Source: Aestuariibaculum lutulentum
GTDB lineage: Bacteria; Bacteroidota; Bacteroidia; Flavobacteriales; Flavobacteriaceae
Assembly (NCBI RefSeq): GCF_032926325.1
Contig: NZ_CP136709.1
Span: forward strand, 223,501-287,500
Reading direction: 5' to 3'
Length of the DNA: 64,000 nucleotides
The notes beneath the pieces were generated by a model. It was not told where the DNA came from, searched no databases, and was given only the letters and a program-made list of their open reading frames with translations. Shown here piece after piece: positions 51,382 to 58,904 of this stretch. The position numbers were made by a program, and so were the translations under genes. The number at the start of each line of letters is the position of its first letter. The stretch's first letter is position 1.

Positions 51382-52717
51382 CGGTAAATGGTAATATCCA
51401 TGCCTTATGGCAGAATGATTCTTTTTCTTTATATAAATCGACTGTATTGTCAATAAACGGTTTGCTCAACCTTCCGTTAAGCGCCACGTAACTTTCGACA
51501 AACACCTGTACATTTTTATGTCCTTGCGATGTAAAATGATCGCCTAAATAGTGTGCATATTCTAAAATAAAATCGGGTTGAAAGCTCATTTGCTTCTCCT
51601 GAAAGGAACTCAAGAAATCTCTGTTTCTAACTACAAACGACGCTCCCGTTTTTGCATTTTTAATGGTGAATGTGGTATGACCCATTTTTTCCATAAGCAT
51701 CACACGCCAGGAAAATCGATAACCTTCTTCGGTCCAGAACAGTTCGCCCGGATACAATATATATCGAAAAGGGAACAATAACTGAATGACAAAAAATACC
51801 GTTAAAAATGGCACCAGGACTTTTTCCTTTTTAACCTCTAAAACAAGCTTCAAATCTACCGTTGTTTTCGGTTTTAAAAAACCTTTTATACTATTGATTA
51901 TTTTATGATGAAAATCGGGTTCGAAGAAAATTAAGGTCGATACAATCATGATAAACGGAAACATACCTATTGGGAACAACACCCTGGTAAATACATGGAA
52001 GAATACAACCAAAGCAAAAGCAAACCAGCGGGTACGTTTATAAAGTAATAAAAACGGAATGGCTAAATCGTAAAGCATACCAGACCAACTCATAGCATAA
52101 TGAAACCACTCCTGTTGCATGAGACTTTCGCCTATAAAAGGCAAATCGTATTTTGAGGGCAACCATATTTTTAATGGCATGGCTCGAAATAACCAATCGG
52201 AGTTAATCTTTGCCAATCCCGCATAAAAATAAACAATTGCTAAAAGGAGTTTTACACTATCTACGCACCACTTTGGAATGGTTTTATAAGACGTTTTCCT
52301 TAATAAATTATCTACTGAAAAATAAGCATTGGCAGGTAAAAAAATCATTAAAAAACTTAGTAAACTAATAAAGTAATAATGATTTAAATACGTGGTTTTA
52401 TCCATGAGTTCGATGTAAGTAAAACTCAAAAAGAAAACTATAATCGCTATTCTGTACTTTAACCCCATTGCAATAAAAAGGGCTGCCAAACCACAAATAA
52501 CGAATAGTAAATAGGTATAATCTCCTAAAGGTTTTACCCACTCAAAACCATAATAGGAAAAATGAAATTTAGGTGTAATATACAGCTTTTCAATCCAGCC
52601 ATTAGTCCAAAAACGAATAATACTAAACAGCATCATGATACCGAATAGTATTCTGAACACCGCTAAGGGTGCTGCATCTGTTTTGCTTTGTAGATATGCT
52701 TTTGTATTAAACCCCAT
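51362..52717 (-). CDS. HTTM / vitamin-K-dependent gamma-carboxylase-like membrane protein
   Basis: This integral-membrane protein (451 residues) belongs to the HTTM family, related to vitamin-K-dependent gamma-glutamyl carboxylase. Hydrophobic segments near 20-38, 67-85, 88-104, 113-130, 152-168, 210-225 and 232-270 form the HTTM unit. The motif YFYAGLAKINSDWL (about 163-176, K170) corresponds to the lysine-containing AGxxKxxxDW segment at the carboxylase active site. The C-terminal part is also carboxylase-like: QPDFILEYAHYLGDHF, ESYVALNGRLSKPFIDNTVDL and AWILPF. It overlaps the FecA-like receptor gene and follows the imelysin gene. No role is established for such proteins in Bacteroidota; modification of a partner protein or a quinone-linked reaction is inference. 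Confidence 0.85.
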   Translation of the reverse strand: MGFNTKAYLQSKTDAAPLAVFRILFGIMMLFSIIRFWTNGWIEKLYITPKFHFSYYGFEWVKPLGDYTYLLFVICGLAALFIAMGLKYRIAIIVFFLSFTYIELMDKTTYLNHYYFISLLSFLMIFLPANAYFSVDNLLRKTSYKTIPKWCVDSVKLLLAIVYFYAGLAKINSDWLFRAMPLKIWLPSKYDLPFIGESLMQQEWFHYAMSWSGMLYDLAIPFLLLYKRTRWFAFALVVFFHVFTRVLFPIGMFPFIMIVSTLIFFEPDFHHKIINSIKGFLKPKTTVDLKLVLEVKKEKVLVPFLTVFFVIQLLFPFRYILYPGELFWTEEGYRFSWRVMLMEKMGHTTFTIKNAKTGASFVVRNRDFLSSFQEKQMSFQPDFILEYAHYLGDHFTSQGHKNVQVFVESYVALNGRLSKPFIDNTVDLYKEKESFCHKAWILPFTDEIKGL

Positions 52718-52727
52718 ATAAAAATGA

Positions 52728-52757
52728 AAAGATTCCCTAACGTATCAGGGAATCTTT
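52728..52757 (-). terminator. Hairpin between the imelysin and HTTM genes (partial terminator or attenuator)
   Basis: AAAGATTCCCT (52728-52738) and AGGGAATCTTT (52747-52757) are perfect 11-bp inverted repeats around an 8-base loop, 23 bases after the imelysin stop. On the minus strand the stem is followed by TTTTCATTTTT. It may let only some transcripts continue into HTTM and the receptor. Confidence 0.6.
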
Positions 52758-52780
52758 AAATCATTTATTTTATTATCAAA

Positions 52781-53899
52781 CTAATCGCCATCAGCATCAA
52801 TATAATCAACACTAATATTCATAGCCTGTACCATATCTAATTTAAGTAACACCACGACTTTTTGTAACTCGTCGTAAGACAAAGTCATTTTTGTATTATC
52901 GGTATTAACCTGATTAGAAAAATTAACATCCAATGCTTGAATTTGGGTACGAGCAGCACTCATTTGATTATTGATTAAAGTAGTTAAATCTTCACCATCT
53001 GTAATGGTTTGTAAATAATCTAGATAATCATCGAAACTACTTCCATCTGTAGTTCCATTATAAGCTTTACCATTAAACACATCCTGACTAGCCTTTAACG
53101 CTGCTAATGCCAACTCTTTAGAAACTTCCTGATTGTGGTAGGCTTCTACTTTCTCAGGATACAAAACTCCAGCAGAAAAAATTCCAGCAGGAATTCCAAA
53201 TTTGGTCGCTCTTAATCCCTTTTCGAAATAATAAATTAAATCGTTTGTTAATTTGTTTGTCGAACTGGTGGCTGTATTTCCTGTACTATTCACAAAAGTA
53301 TCTCTATACGAGGTTGTCCAATCGTTTAACACAGTTTCAGTTAACGACTTCATTTTATCAACCAAATCACTTAAATACGTTTTATATCCGTTAGCATTTG
53401 TATTTATTGTATAAATCTCTAAAATAGCTGAATCATCAGAAGCAACACCGTATAATAAATAATCTAACGCAGGAAAACCAACAGCATCCTGATTATTAGT
53501 ATGAGTTAAATCGTAAGTACCACTTGCAATGTTTTCTTCTATTTCAGTAACACTGGCTGGATAGATATTCATTTGAGAACTATAATAGATTCCTTCAGCT
53601 TTACCAATGTTAAACATTTCAGCATATTGCCAAACTTTATAAGCTTCCAACCATGCTGTGCGCAGTGCCTCCAGATTGGTTTGATTTACAGTTGTTGTAA
53701 AAGTGTTTTTAGCTTCAGCCAAAACACTTAATTTACTATCTAAATCCTGATATACCGGAATAATAATATTATCAGCCCAGTTAACCAACATGGTTTGTCT
53801 ATCAAAATTATCTGTCGGCTTACTTTCCCCACCGTCAGAGCTACTACACGCTATAATAACGAGCGCTAAAAGGACTACAGAAACAACTTTTTTAATCAT
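52781..53899 (-). CDS. Imelysin-family lipoprotein
   Basis: This is a lipoprotein (372 residues) of the imelysin/insulin-cleaving-membrane-protease family, which is iron-regulated and linked to metal uptake (related to EfeO and IrpA). The lipobox ends IIAC with C18, followed by SSSDGGES. Two helical-bundle halves are visible: WADNIIIPVYQDLDSKLSVL with LEALRTAWLEAYKVWQYAE in the first and the KGLRATKFGIPAG region in the second. The family metal motif GxHxxE is replaced by GFPALD in AVGFPALDYLLYG, so that His and Glu are lacking. It follows the DUF4856 lipoprotein gene and precedes the HTTM gene, suggesting that all act in one uptake system. Confidence 0.88.
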   Translation of the reverse strand: MIKKVVSVVLLALVIIACSSSDGGESKPTDNFDRQTMLVNWADNIIIPVYQDLDSKLSVLAEAKNTFTTTVNQTNLEALRTAWLEAYKVWQYAEMFNIGKAEGIYYSSQMNIYPASVTEIEENIASGTYDLTHTNNQDAVGFPALDYLLYGVASDDSAILEIYTINTNANGYKTYLSDLVDKMKSLTETVLNDWTTSYRDTFVNSTGNTATSSTNKLTNDLIYYFEKGLRATKFGIPAGIFSAGVLYPEKVEAYHNQEVSKELALAALKASQDVFNGKAYNGTTDGSSFDDYLDYLQTITDGEDLTTLINNQMSAARTQIQALDVNFSNQVNTDNTKMTLSYDELQKVVVLLKLDMVQAMNISVDYIDADGD

Positions 53900-53938
53900 A
53901 ACCTATTGTGTTCTTTAATATTTTGCAAATATCAACAA

Positions 53939-53968
53939 GCAGTTGGAATTATTAAAAATTCCAACTGC
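53939..53968 (-). terminator. Perfect 12-bp hairpin between the DUF4856 and imelysin genes
   Basis: GCAGTTGGAATT (53939-53950) and AATTCCAACTGC (53957-53968) pair perfectly around a 6-base loop. Only a short T stretch follows on the minus strand, so it may be an attenuator, an mRNA stabiliser after the first cistron, or a weak terminator. Confidence 0.5.
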
Positions 53969-53999
53969 TTTATTTTAGAAAAAAACTAATATTATTCGC

Positions 54000-55202
54000 T
54001 TAGTTAGCTGCCGCCTCAACCGTAAAGCCAAATACTGCTGCTATCTCTGCTGAAATTGTATCTAATGTTTCAGGAGTTACATCCCAAAATCCATTTGTAT
54101 TATTGTTTAATAACGCATCAACATAAGCGTTAACTTCGTTATGTGTAAAGTAAGGTGCATCAGTACCAGGTTTTCTTGTAAACTGTAAACTGTAAACAAA
54201 ACCAAATCCTTCAGATAACTCATGAAATGCATGTGCATAATCTACAGTCTCTGCTTCTAAATCTGATTTAGCCCCTTGTAAATAATGTACGGCACGAACT
54301 GCAATGGCTTTAGAAATATTTTCTCTAATTACAGCTACCTGTGCATCTCTAACTCCATACTCTCCTGCAACAATCGCTGCACGTCCTAATTTTAAAGCTT
54401 GATAAACTTCATCGGCAATACCTGCAAAATCAGCGTCATCATTTACTTGTCTTAGGTAAGTATTTAGGAAACGGTCGGCATCTAAAACCGGACTTGCAGG
54501 GTCAACTTCAGCTCCGTATAAATATCCGTAAGCTTCATCCCATTTATGCTCCATTGTTGTATAAGACTTACCCGCTTCAACAACACCATTATCATTATTA
54601 GCAACATTCGATCCTGCATCTAGTACCGCATCACTTAAATAGTTATTTAACATCTGGTCTGCCATTAAACCTCCTATTAAACCTTTAGCTACCGCCTGGT
54701 TTAATTCTAAACCTTTAGCATTAAAATAACGAACTGTTGTACTTCCTAATTGCTGTAAATTTCCAGCTACACCAGCCTGAGCAGTAACACTCCAGTTTAC
54801 AAATACGACATCTGCCTGCTCAGAAATCCAAGCATCAAAATCTGTTTTAATTTCATTTGAAACTGTAGTATTTGCAGCGAAGAAATCGTTAGAAGCTGCT
54901 ACTTTACTACGTACATTTTTATCTGAAGCATCTAAGTTATCATCCGAAAAATCGTCATTACCTACTTCATGATTAAACATTGCTAATAGCTGTGCTTTTG
55001 TTTTAGTATTATCACTTAAAGCAGAAACCAATTCGGTTGCCATGGCTATTCTTGTGGTTTGGCCATTAAAATCAACTGTTGAAACTCCATTTCTAGTAAA
55101 CGTATAAGTTGCCGGATTTTCTACATTGTTTGATTCATTATCATCTGAACACGATGTGAATAGCACTGCCACTACGGCTGCCATCGATAAAAATTTTTTC
55201 AT
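54000..55202 (-). CDS. DUF4856 lipoprotein (imelysin-associated)
   Basis: This lipoprotein (400 residues) belongs to the DUF4856 family, found in Bacteroidota beside imelysin genes. The lipobox ends FTSC with C18. The next residues, SDDNES, resemble the acidic export signal known to send Bacteroidota lipoproteins to the cell surface. The body is helical, with landmarks TYTFTRNGVSTVDFNGQTTRI, LMADQMLNNYLSD, EHKWDEAYGYLYG and HAFHELSEGFGFVYSL. The pattern of helices, including HxxxE-type segments, suggests an imelysin-like bundle, but that is inference. It is the first gene of the four-gene unit and has two TATTTAGA sites upstream. Confidence 0.85.
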   Translation of the reverse strand: MKKFLSMAAVVAVLFTSCSDDNESNNVENPATYTFTRNGVSTVDFNGQTTRIAMATELVSALSDNTKTKAQLLAMFNHEVGNDDFSDDNLDASDKNVRSKVAASNDFFAANTTVSNEIKTDFDAWISEQADVVFVNWSVTAQAGVAGNLQQLGSTTVRYFNAKGLELNQAVAKGLIGGLMADQMLNNYLSDAVLDAGSNVANNDNGVVEAGKSYTTMEHKWDEAYGYLYGAEVDPASPVLDADRFLNTYLRQVNDDADFAGIADEVYQALKLGRAAIVAGEYGVRDAQVAVIRENISKAIAVRAVHYLQGAKSDLEAETVDYAHAFHELSEGFGFVYSLQFTRKPGTDAPYFTHNEVNAYVDALLNNNTNGFWDVTPETLDTISAEIAAVFGFTVEAAAN

Positions 55203-55206
55203 TTTT

Positions 55207-55230
55207 TTTATTTAGACTTAGTATAAATTA
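55207..55230. promoter_or_regulatory. TATTTAGACT half-site upstream of the DUF4856 gene
   Basis: TATTTAGACTTAGTATAAAT starts at 55209, a few bases before the DUF4856 start. Its first ten bases are identical to the left part of the 44363 palindrome. The partner half is imperfect. Confidence 0.35.
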
Positions 55231-55273
55231 ATTGACAGCAGCAAATTTAAAATACTAAATCAAATTAACAAAG

Positions 55274-55298
55274 TTTATTTAGATTAAAAATAAATAAA
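55274..55298. promoter_or_regulatory. TTTATTTA-N9-TAAATAAA palindrome upstream of the DUF4856 gene
   Basis: Perfect 8-bp inverted arms (55274-55281 and 55291-55298) flank a 9-base spacer, and the left arm continues as TATTTAGATT. It lies about 75-95 bases upstream of the DUF4856 start. Candidate second operator for the same regulator. Confidence 0.35.
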
Positions 55299-55347
55299 GT
55301 GATGTTTTCAAAAAAATAACGATATATTTTAGAATCTTTTAACGAAT

Positions 55348-56211
55348 TTAAAAATACGTTTTAAATATTTTAGAAGCTTCATTATAAGCACTCTCAAAGC
55401 TTAAAGCATTTAAGTTGTTATTTTGTTTTGAAGTAAAATAGGATAGTAATTTTTCGGTAGGCATATTCCCTATTAATTCATCCTTTGCCATGGGGCAACC
55501 ACCAAATCCCTGAATAGCACCATCAAAACGTTTGCATCCGGCTTTATAAGCCGCATCAATTTTTTCGAACCAGGTTGAAGGCGTGGTATGCAAATGCGCC
55601 CCGAATTCAATATGTGAATATTTCGGAATTAACTCTGAAAATAAATAATTGATACTCTCCGGATTGGAGCTACCAATAGTATCACTTAAGGATAAAATTT
55701 TCACACCCATTTTATGAAGACGTTCGGTCCACTCGCCTACTATATCAACATTCCAAGGATCTCCGTAAGGATTACCAAAGCCCATAGAAATATAAACAAC
55801 GACTTCTTTATTGGTTCTATCGGCTATATTTAAAATTTCCTGAAGGGTCACTACCGACTGTGCAATGGTTTTATGCGTATTACGCATCTGGAAGTTCTCA
55901 GAAATAGAAAACGGATAACCTAAATAATCAATTTCTTTATGGGTACTGGCATCGCTTGCGCCTCGGGTATTCGCAATAATTGCCAGTAATTTACTAGTCG
56001 TTTTACTCAAATCTAATTGTGCCAAAACCTCAGCTGTGTCAGCCATTTGTGGAATAGCCTTAGGTGATACGAAGCTTCCGAAATCAATAGTATCATAGCC
56101 TACACGTAATAAAGACTGAATATATTGCACCTTTTTTTCGGTAGGAATAAAAGTCTTGATACCTTGCATGGCATCACGCGGACATTCAATAATTTTTATC
56201 GGACTTGACAT
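55348..56211 (-). CDS. Hydroxymethylglutaryl-CoA lyase family protein
   Basis: This cytoplasmic TIM-barrel lyase of the HMGL-like family (287 residues) would cleave 3-hydroxy-3-methylglutaryl-CoA to acetyl-CoA and acetoacetate in leucine degradation. The catalytic Arg-Asp pair is R12-D13 in IIECPRDAMQGI. The metal-binding histidines are in FGAHLHTTP. The flexible cysteine loop is GFGGCPMAKDELIGNMPTE, close to the family's GGCPYA...GNVATE. The N-terminal motif ECPRDAMQ differs from the classic VGPRDGLQ but keeps the key residues. It probably shares a transcript with no other gene; pyrD lies 79 bases upstream on the same strand. Confidence 0.88.
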   Translation of the reverse strand: MSSPIKIIECPRDAMQGIKTFIPTEKKVQYIQSLLRVGYDTIDFGSFVSPKAIPQMADTAEVLAQLDLSKTTSKLLAIIANTRGASDASTHKEIDYLGYPFSISENFQMRNTHKTIAQSVVTLQEILNIADRTNKEVVVYISMGFGNPYGDPWNVDIVGEWTERLHKMGVKILSLSDTIGSSNPESINYLFSELIPKYSHIEFGAHLHTTPSTWFEKIDAAYKAGCKRFDGAIQGFGGCPMAKDELIGNMPTEKLLSYFTSKQNNNLNALSFESAYNEASKIFKTYF

Positions 56212-56290
56212 TGATTTTTAGAGAATAAACTGAAGATAAAAATACTACAATTTTTGCATCAAAATTTAGAAAAGCAACAAGTAATTTGAT

Positions 56291-57325
56291 TTATTTCCCT
56301 TGAAGAATGGCTTTGTTAATCGACTTAACTAAACTCGGTCCTTCGTAAATAAATCCAGTATACACCTGAACTAAATCGGCACCAGCATCTATCTTTTCCA
56401 AAGCATCTTCCGCTGAATGAATACCTCCTACCCCTATAATCGGGAACGATTTATTACTCTTGTCGGCTAAATACTTAATTGTTTTTGTGCTCTTGGCTTT
56501 AATCGGCTGTCCACTTAAACCACCGTTACCAATTTCGACTAACTGTTCTTTAGTCGCTTTAAGTCCGCTTCTATCTGTAGAGGTATTACTTGCTATTACC
56601 CCATCAAGTTTAGTATCTTGAACCAATTCTACAATTTCATCAAGCTGATTATTATTTAAATCGGGAGCAATTTTTAAAAGAATCGGTTTTTGTTTTTCAA
56701 AGTTCTTGTTCGCCTGTTGCACAGCGCCAATCAATTCTTCTAAATAATCTTTATCATTTAACTTAGCGTGACTTCCCACATTAGGGCAACTTACATTAAG
56801 TACAAAGTAATCGACATAAGGATGCAGTGCATTAAAACATTCCAAGTAATCTTTCGTATAATCCTCTGGCTTCGTATTGGTATTTTTACCAATATTTCCA
56901 CCAATAATTAACTGACCTTTATTTTTCTTTAATGCTTCAATCGCAGCTTCTAAACCTTCATTATTAAAGCCCATGCGATTAATAATTCCTTGATCGGCTT
57001 TTAAACGAAATAAACGGGTTTTCGGATTTCCTGGTTGTGCTTTGGGCGTCACGGTTCCAATTTCAATAAAACCAAAACCAAAATTAGCCAGTTCGTTATA
57101 CAACACAGCATTTTTATCGAAACCAGCAGCCAGTCCCACAGGGTTTTTAAAAGTTAAACCAAACAAATTGCGCTCTAAGCGTTTGTCGTTAACCACATAC
57201 AAACTTCTAAAAACAGCTTTAAAACCAGGAATTTTAGAGGTTATTTTTATTAATGAAAACGTAAAGTGATGGATCTTTTCCGGATCGAACGCGAAAAATA
57301 TTGGGCGAAGTAGTAATTTATACAT
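56291..57325 (-). CDS. pyrD: Dihydroorotate dehydrogenase (class 2, quinone-linked type)
   Basis: PyrD oxidises dihydroorotate to orotate in pyrimidine synthesis, with FMN and usually the quinone pool as acceptor. I start at the ATG at 57325 (344 residues); the frame extends 22 codons further without family match. The N-terminal helical pair MYKLLLRPIFFAFDPEKIHHFTFSLIK is the membrane-docking extension of class 2 enzymes. FMN-site segments include GLAAGFDKNA, GFIEIGTVTPKAQPGNP and IGVGGIHSAEDA. The catalytic loop reads NVSCPNVG with C180, where class 2 enzymes normally have serine and class 1 have cysteine. A TACTTTTG -7 box lies 14 bases upstream. Confidence 0.93.
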   Translation of the reverse strand: MYKLLLRPIFFAFDPEKIHHFTFSLIKITSKIPGFKAVFRSLYVVNDKRLERNLFGLTFKNPVGLAAGFDKNAVLYNELANFGFGFIEIGTVTPKAQPGNPKTRLFRLKADQGIINRMGFNNEGLEAAIEALKKNKGQLIIGGNIGKNTNTKPEDYTKDYLECFNALHPYVDYFVLNVSCPNVGSHAKLNDKDYLEELIGAVQQANKNFEKQKPILLKIAPDLNNNQLDEIVELVQDTKLDGVIASNTSTDRSGLKATKEQLVEIGNGGLSGQPIKAKSTKTIKYLADKSNKSFPIIGVGGIHSAEDALEKIDAGADLVQVYTGFIYEGPSLVKSINKAILQGK

Positions 57326-57339
57326 CTCGATTATTTGTG

Positions 57340-57347
57340 CAAAAGTA
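57340..57347 (-). promoter_or_regulatory. Candidate -7 element for pyrD
   Basis: The minus strand reads TACTTTTG, fitting TAnnTTTG, 14 bases before the chosen start at 57325. It lies inside the longer reading frame, which favours the shorter protein. Confidence 0.4.
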
Positions 57348-57483
57348 CTCTTATTTCTTCTAAATAAAAAATCAGTAAATTCTAAAAGCAAAAAAATTAT
57401 TAATCGTACTTTTGAAGCCTGAAAAACACTAGGTATAATTTATACCAGAACACTCAAATTTAATCCATTTAATTGTCTTTAAT

Positions 57484-58725
57484 ATGATTTCTAAAGAACA
57501 TATTATAAACCGATTTGTAAGTTACGTAACTGTAGATACCGAATCGGATCCAAAATCTGAAACCACCCCGAGTACTGAAAAACAATGGGATCTTGCTAAC
57601 AAACTAGCCGAAGAGCTTAAAGCTATTGGTATGCAAGATGTTAGTATCGACGAGAATGCTTACATTATGGCAACTCTGCCGAGTAATGTAGATTACGATG
57701 TGCCCGTTATTGGATTTGTATCACATTTCGATACCTCGCCAGACTTTACCGGTGCCAATGTAAAACCACAAATTATTGAAAAATACGACGGAAAAGATAT
57801 TGTTTTAAACAAAGCTGAAAACATAGTTTTATCTCCGGATTATTTTGAAGATTTATTACAATACAAAGGTCAGACCTTAATTACTACAGACGGAACAACC
57901 CTTTTAGGTGCCGATGATAAAGCCGGGATTACCGAAATTGTTTCGGCAATGGAATACCTGATTAACCACCCGGAAATTAAACACGGAACCATTCGCGTAG
58001 GCTTTACTCCCGATGAAGAAATTGGTCGTGGCGCCCATAAGTTTGATGTCGAAAAATTTGGTGCAGACTGGGCTTATACTATGGATGGCAGCCAGATTGG
58101 GGAGTTAGAATACGAAAACTTTAACGCAGCTGGAGCGGTAGTAAAAGTAAAAGGGAAAATTGTACATCCAGGGTATGCCAAAGGCAAAATGGTAAACTCG
58201 ATGTACATTGCTCAGGAATTTATCAGTTCACTTCCTCGTTTTGAAACTCCAGAACATACAGAAGGCTACCAAGGCTTTTTTCACTTATGTTCTATTGAAG
58301 GAGAAGTAGAAGAAACAACCTTACAATATATTATTCGTGACCACGATTTAGGACACTTTGAAGCCCGTAAAGAAGTTCTGAAAAAATTAACCGATGAGTT
58401 AAACTCGCAATACGGTCGTGAAGTGATTACTACCGAAATTAAAGACCAATACTTTAATATGCGCGAAAAAGTAGAGCCGGTAATGCATATTGTTGATATC
58501 GCTGAAGAAGCTATGAAACAATTAGATATTACACCTCTTATTAAACCTATTCGGGGCGGTACCGATGGATCTCAGTTAAGTTATATGGGCTTACCTTGCC
58601 CAAATATTTTTGCTGGTGGGCACAACTTTCACGGTCGTTACGAGTACGTTCCTGTAGAAAGTATGATTAAAGCAACCGAAGTGATTTGCAAAATTGCAGA
58701 ACTTACAGCTTTAAAACAACAATAA
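57484..58725 (+). CDS. pepT: Peptidase T (tripeptide aminopeptidase)
   Basis: PepT is a cytoplasmic M20B metallopeptidase that removes the N-terminal residue of tripeptides. It has 413 residues, normal for the family. The two-zinc site can be traced: H81 and D83 in GFVSHFDTSPD, bridging D144 in LLGADDKAG, catalytic E178 and E179 in FTPDEEIGRGA, D201 in YTMDGSQIG, and a histidine in FAGGHNFHGRYEYVP near the end. The dimerisation domain lies between 210 and 325. It is divergent from pyrD and ends in a strong terminator. Confidence 0.95.
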   Translation: MISKEHIINRFVSYVTVDTESDPKSETTPSTEKQWDLANKLAEELKAIGMQDVSIDENAYIMATLPSNVDYDVPVIGFVSHFDTSPDFTGANVKPQIIEKYDGKDIVLNKAENIVLSPDYFEDLLQYKGQTLITTDGTTLLGADDKAGITEIVSAMEYLINHPEIKHGTIRVGFTPDEEIGRGAHKFDVEKFGADWAYTMDGSQIGELEYENFNAAGAVVKVKGKIVHPGYAKGKMVNSMYIAQEFISSLPRFETPEHTEGYQGFFHLCSIEGEVEETTLQYIIRDHDLGHFEARKEVLKKLTDELNSQYGREVITTEIKDQYFNMREKVEPVMHIVDIAEEAMKQLDITPLIKPIRGGTDGSQLSYMGLPCPNIFAGGHNFHGRYEYVPVESMIKATEVICKIAELTALKQQ

Positions 58726-58745
58726 ACATATTTCACTATATTTTT

Positions 58746-58780
58746 AAAACGCCTGAGACTAAAATCTTAGGCGTTTTTTT
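58746..58780 (+). terminator. Rho-independent terminator after pepT
   Basis: AAAACGCCTGAGA pairs with TCTTAGGCGTTTT (one G-T wobble) around a short loop and continues into a T run. It starts 21 bases after the stop codon. Confidence 0.85.
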
Positions 58781-58904
58781 GTTAGACCAACTCACCTACA
58801 AAAACCCAAACAACTAAATATCAAGACATTAAATTTTATTTAAGTAAGAATATTACGTATCTTTAAGTTGATTTTTTAACAAATTATGATATACGCTTTT
58901 CTAA

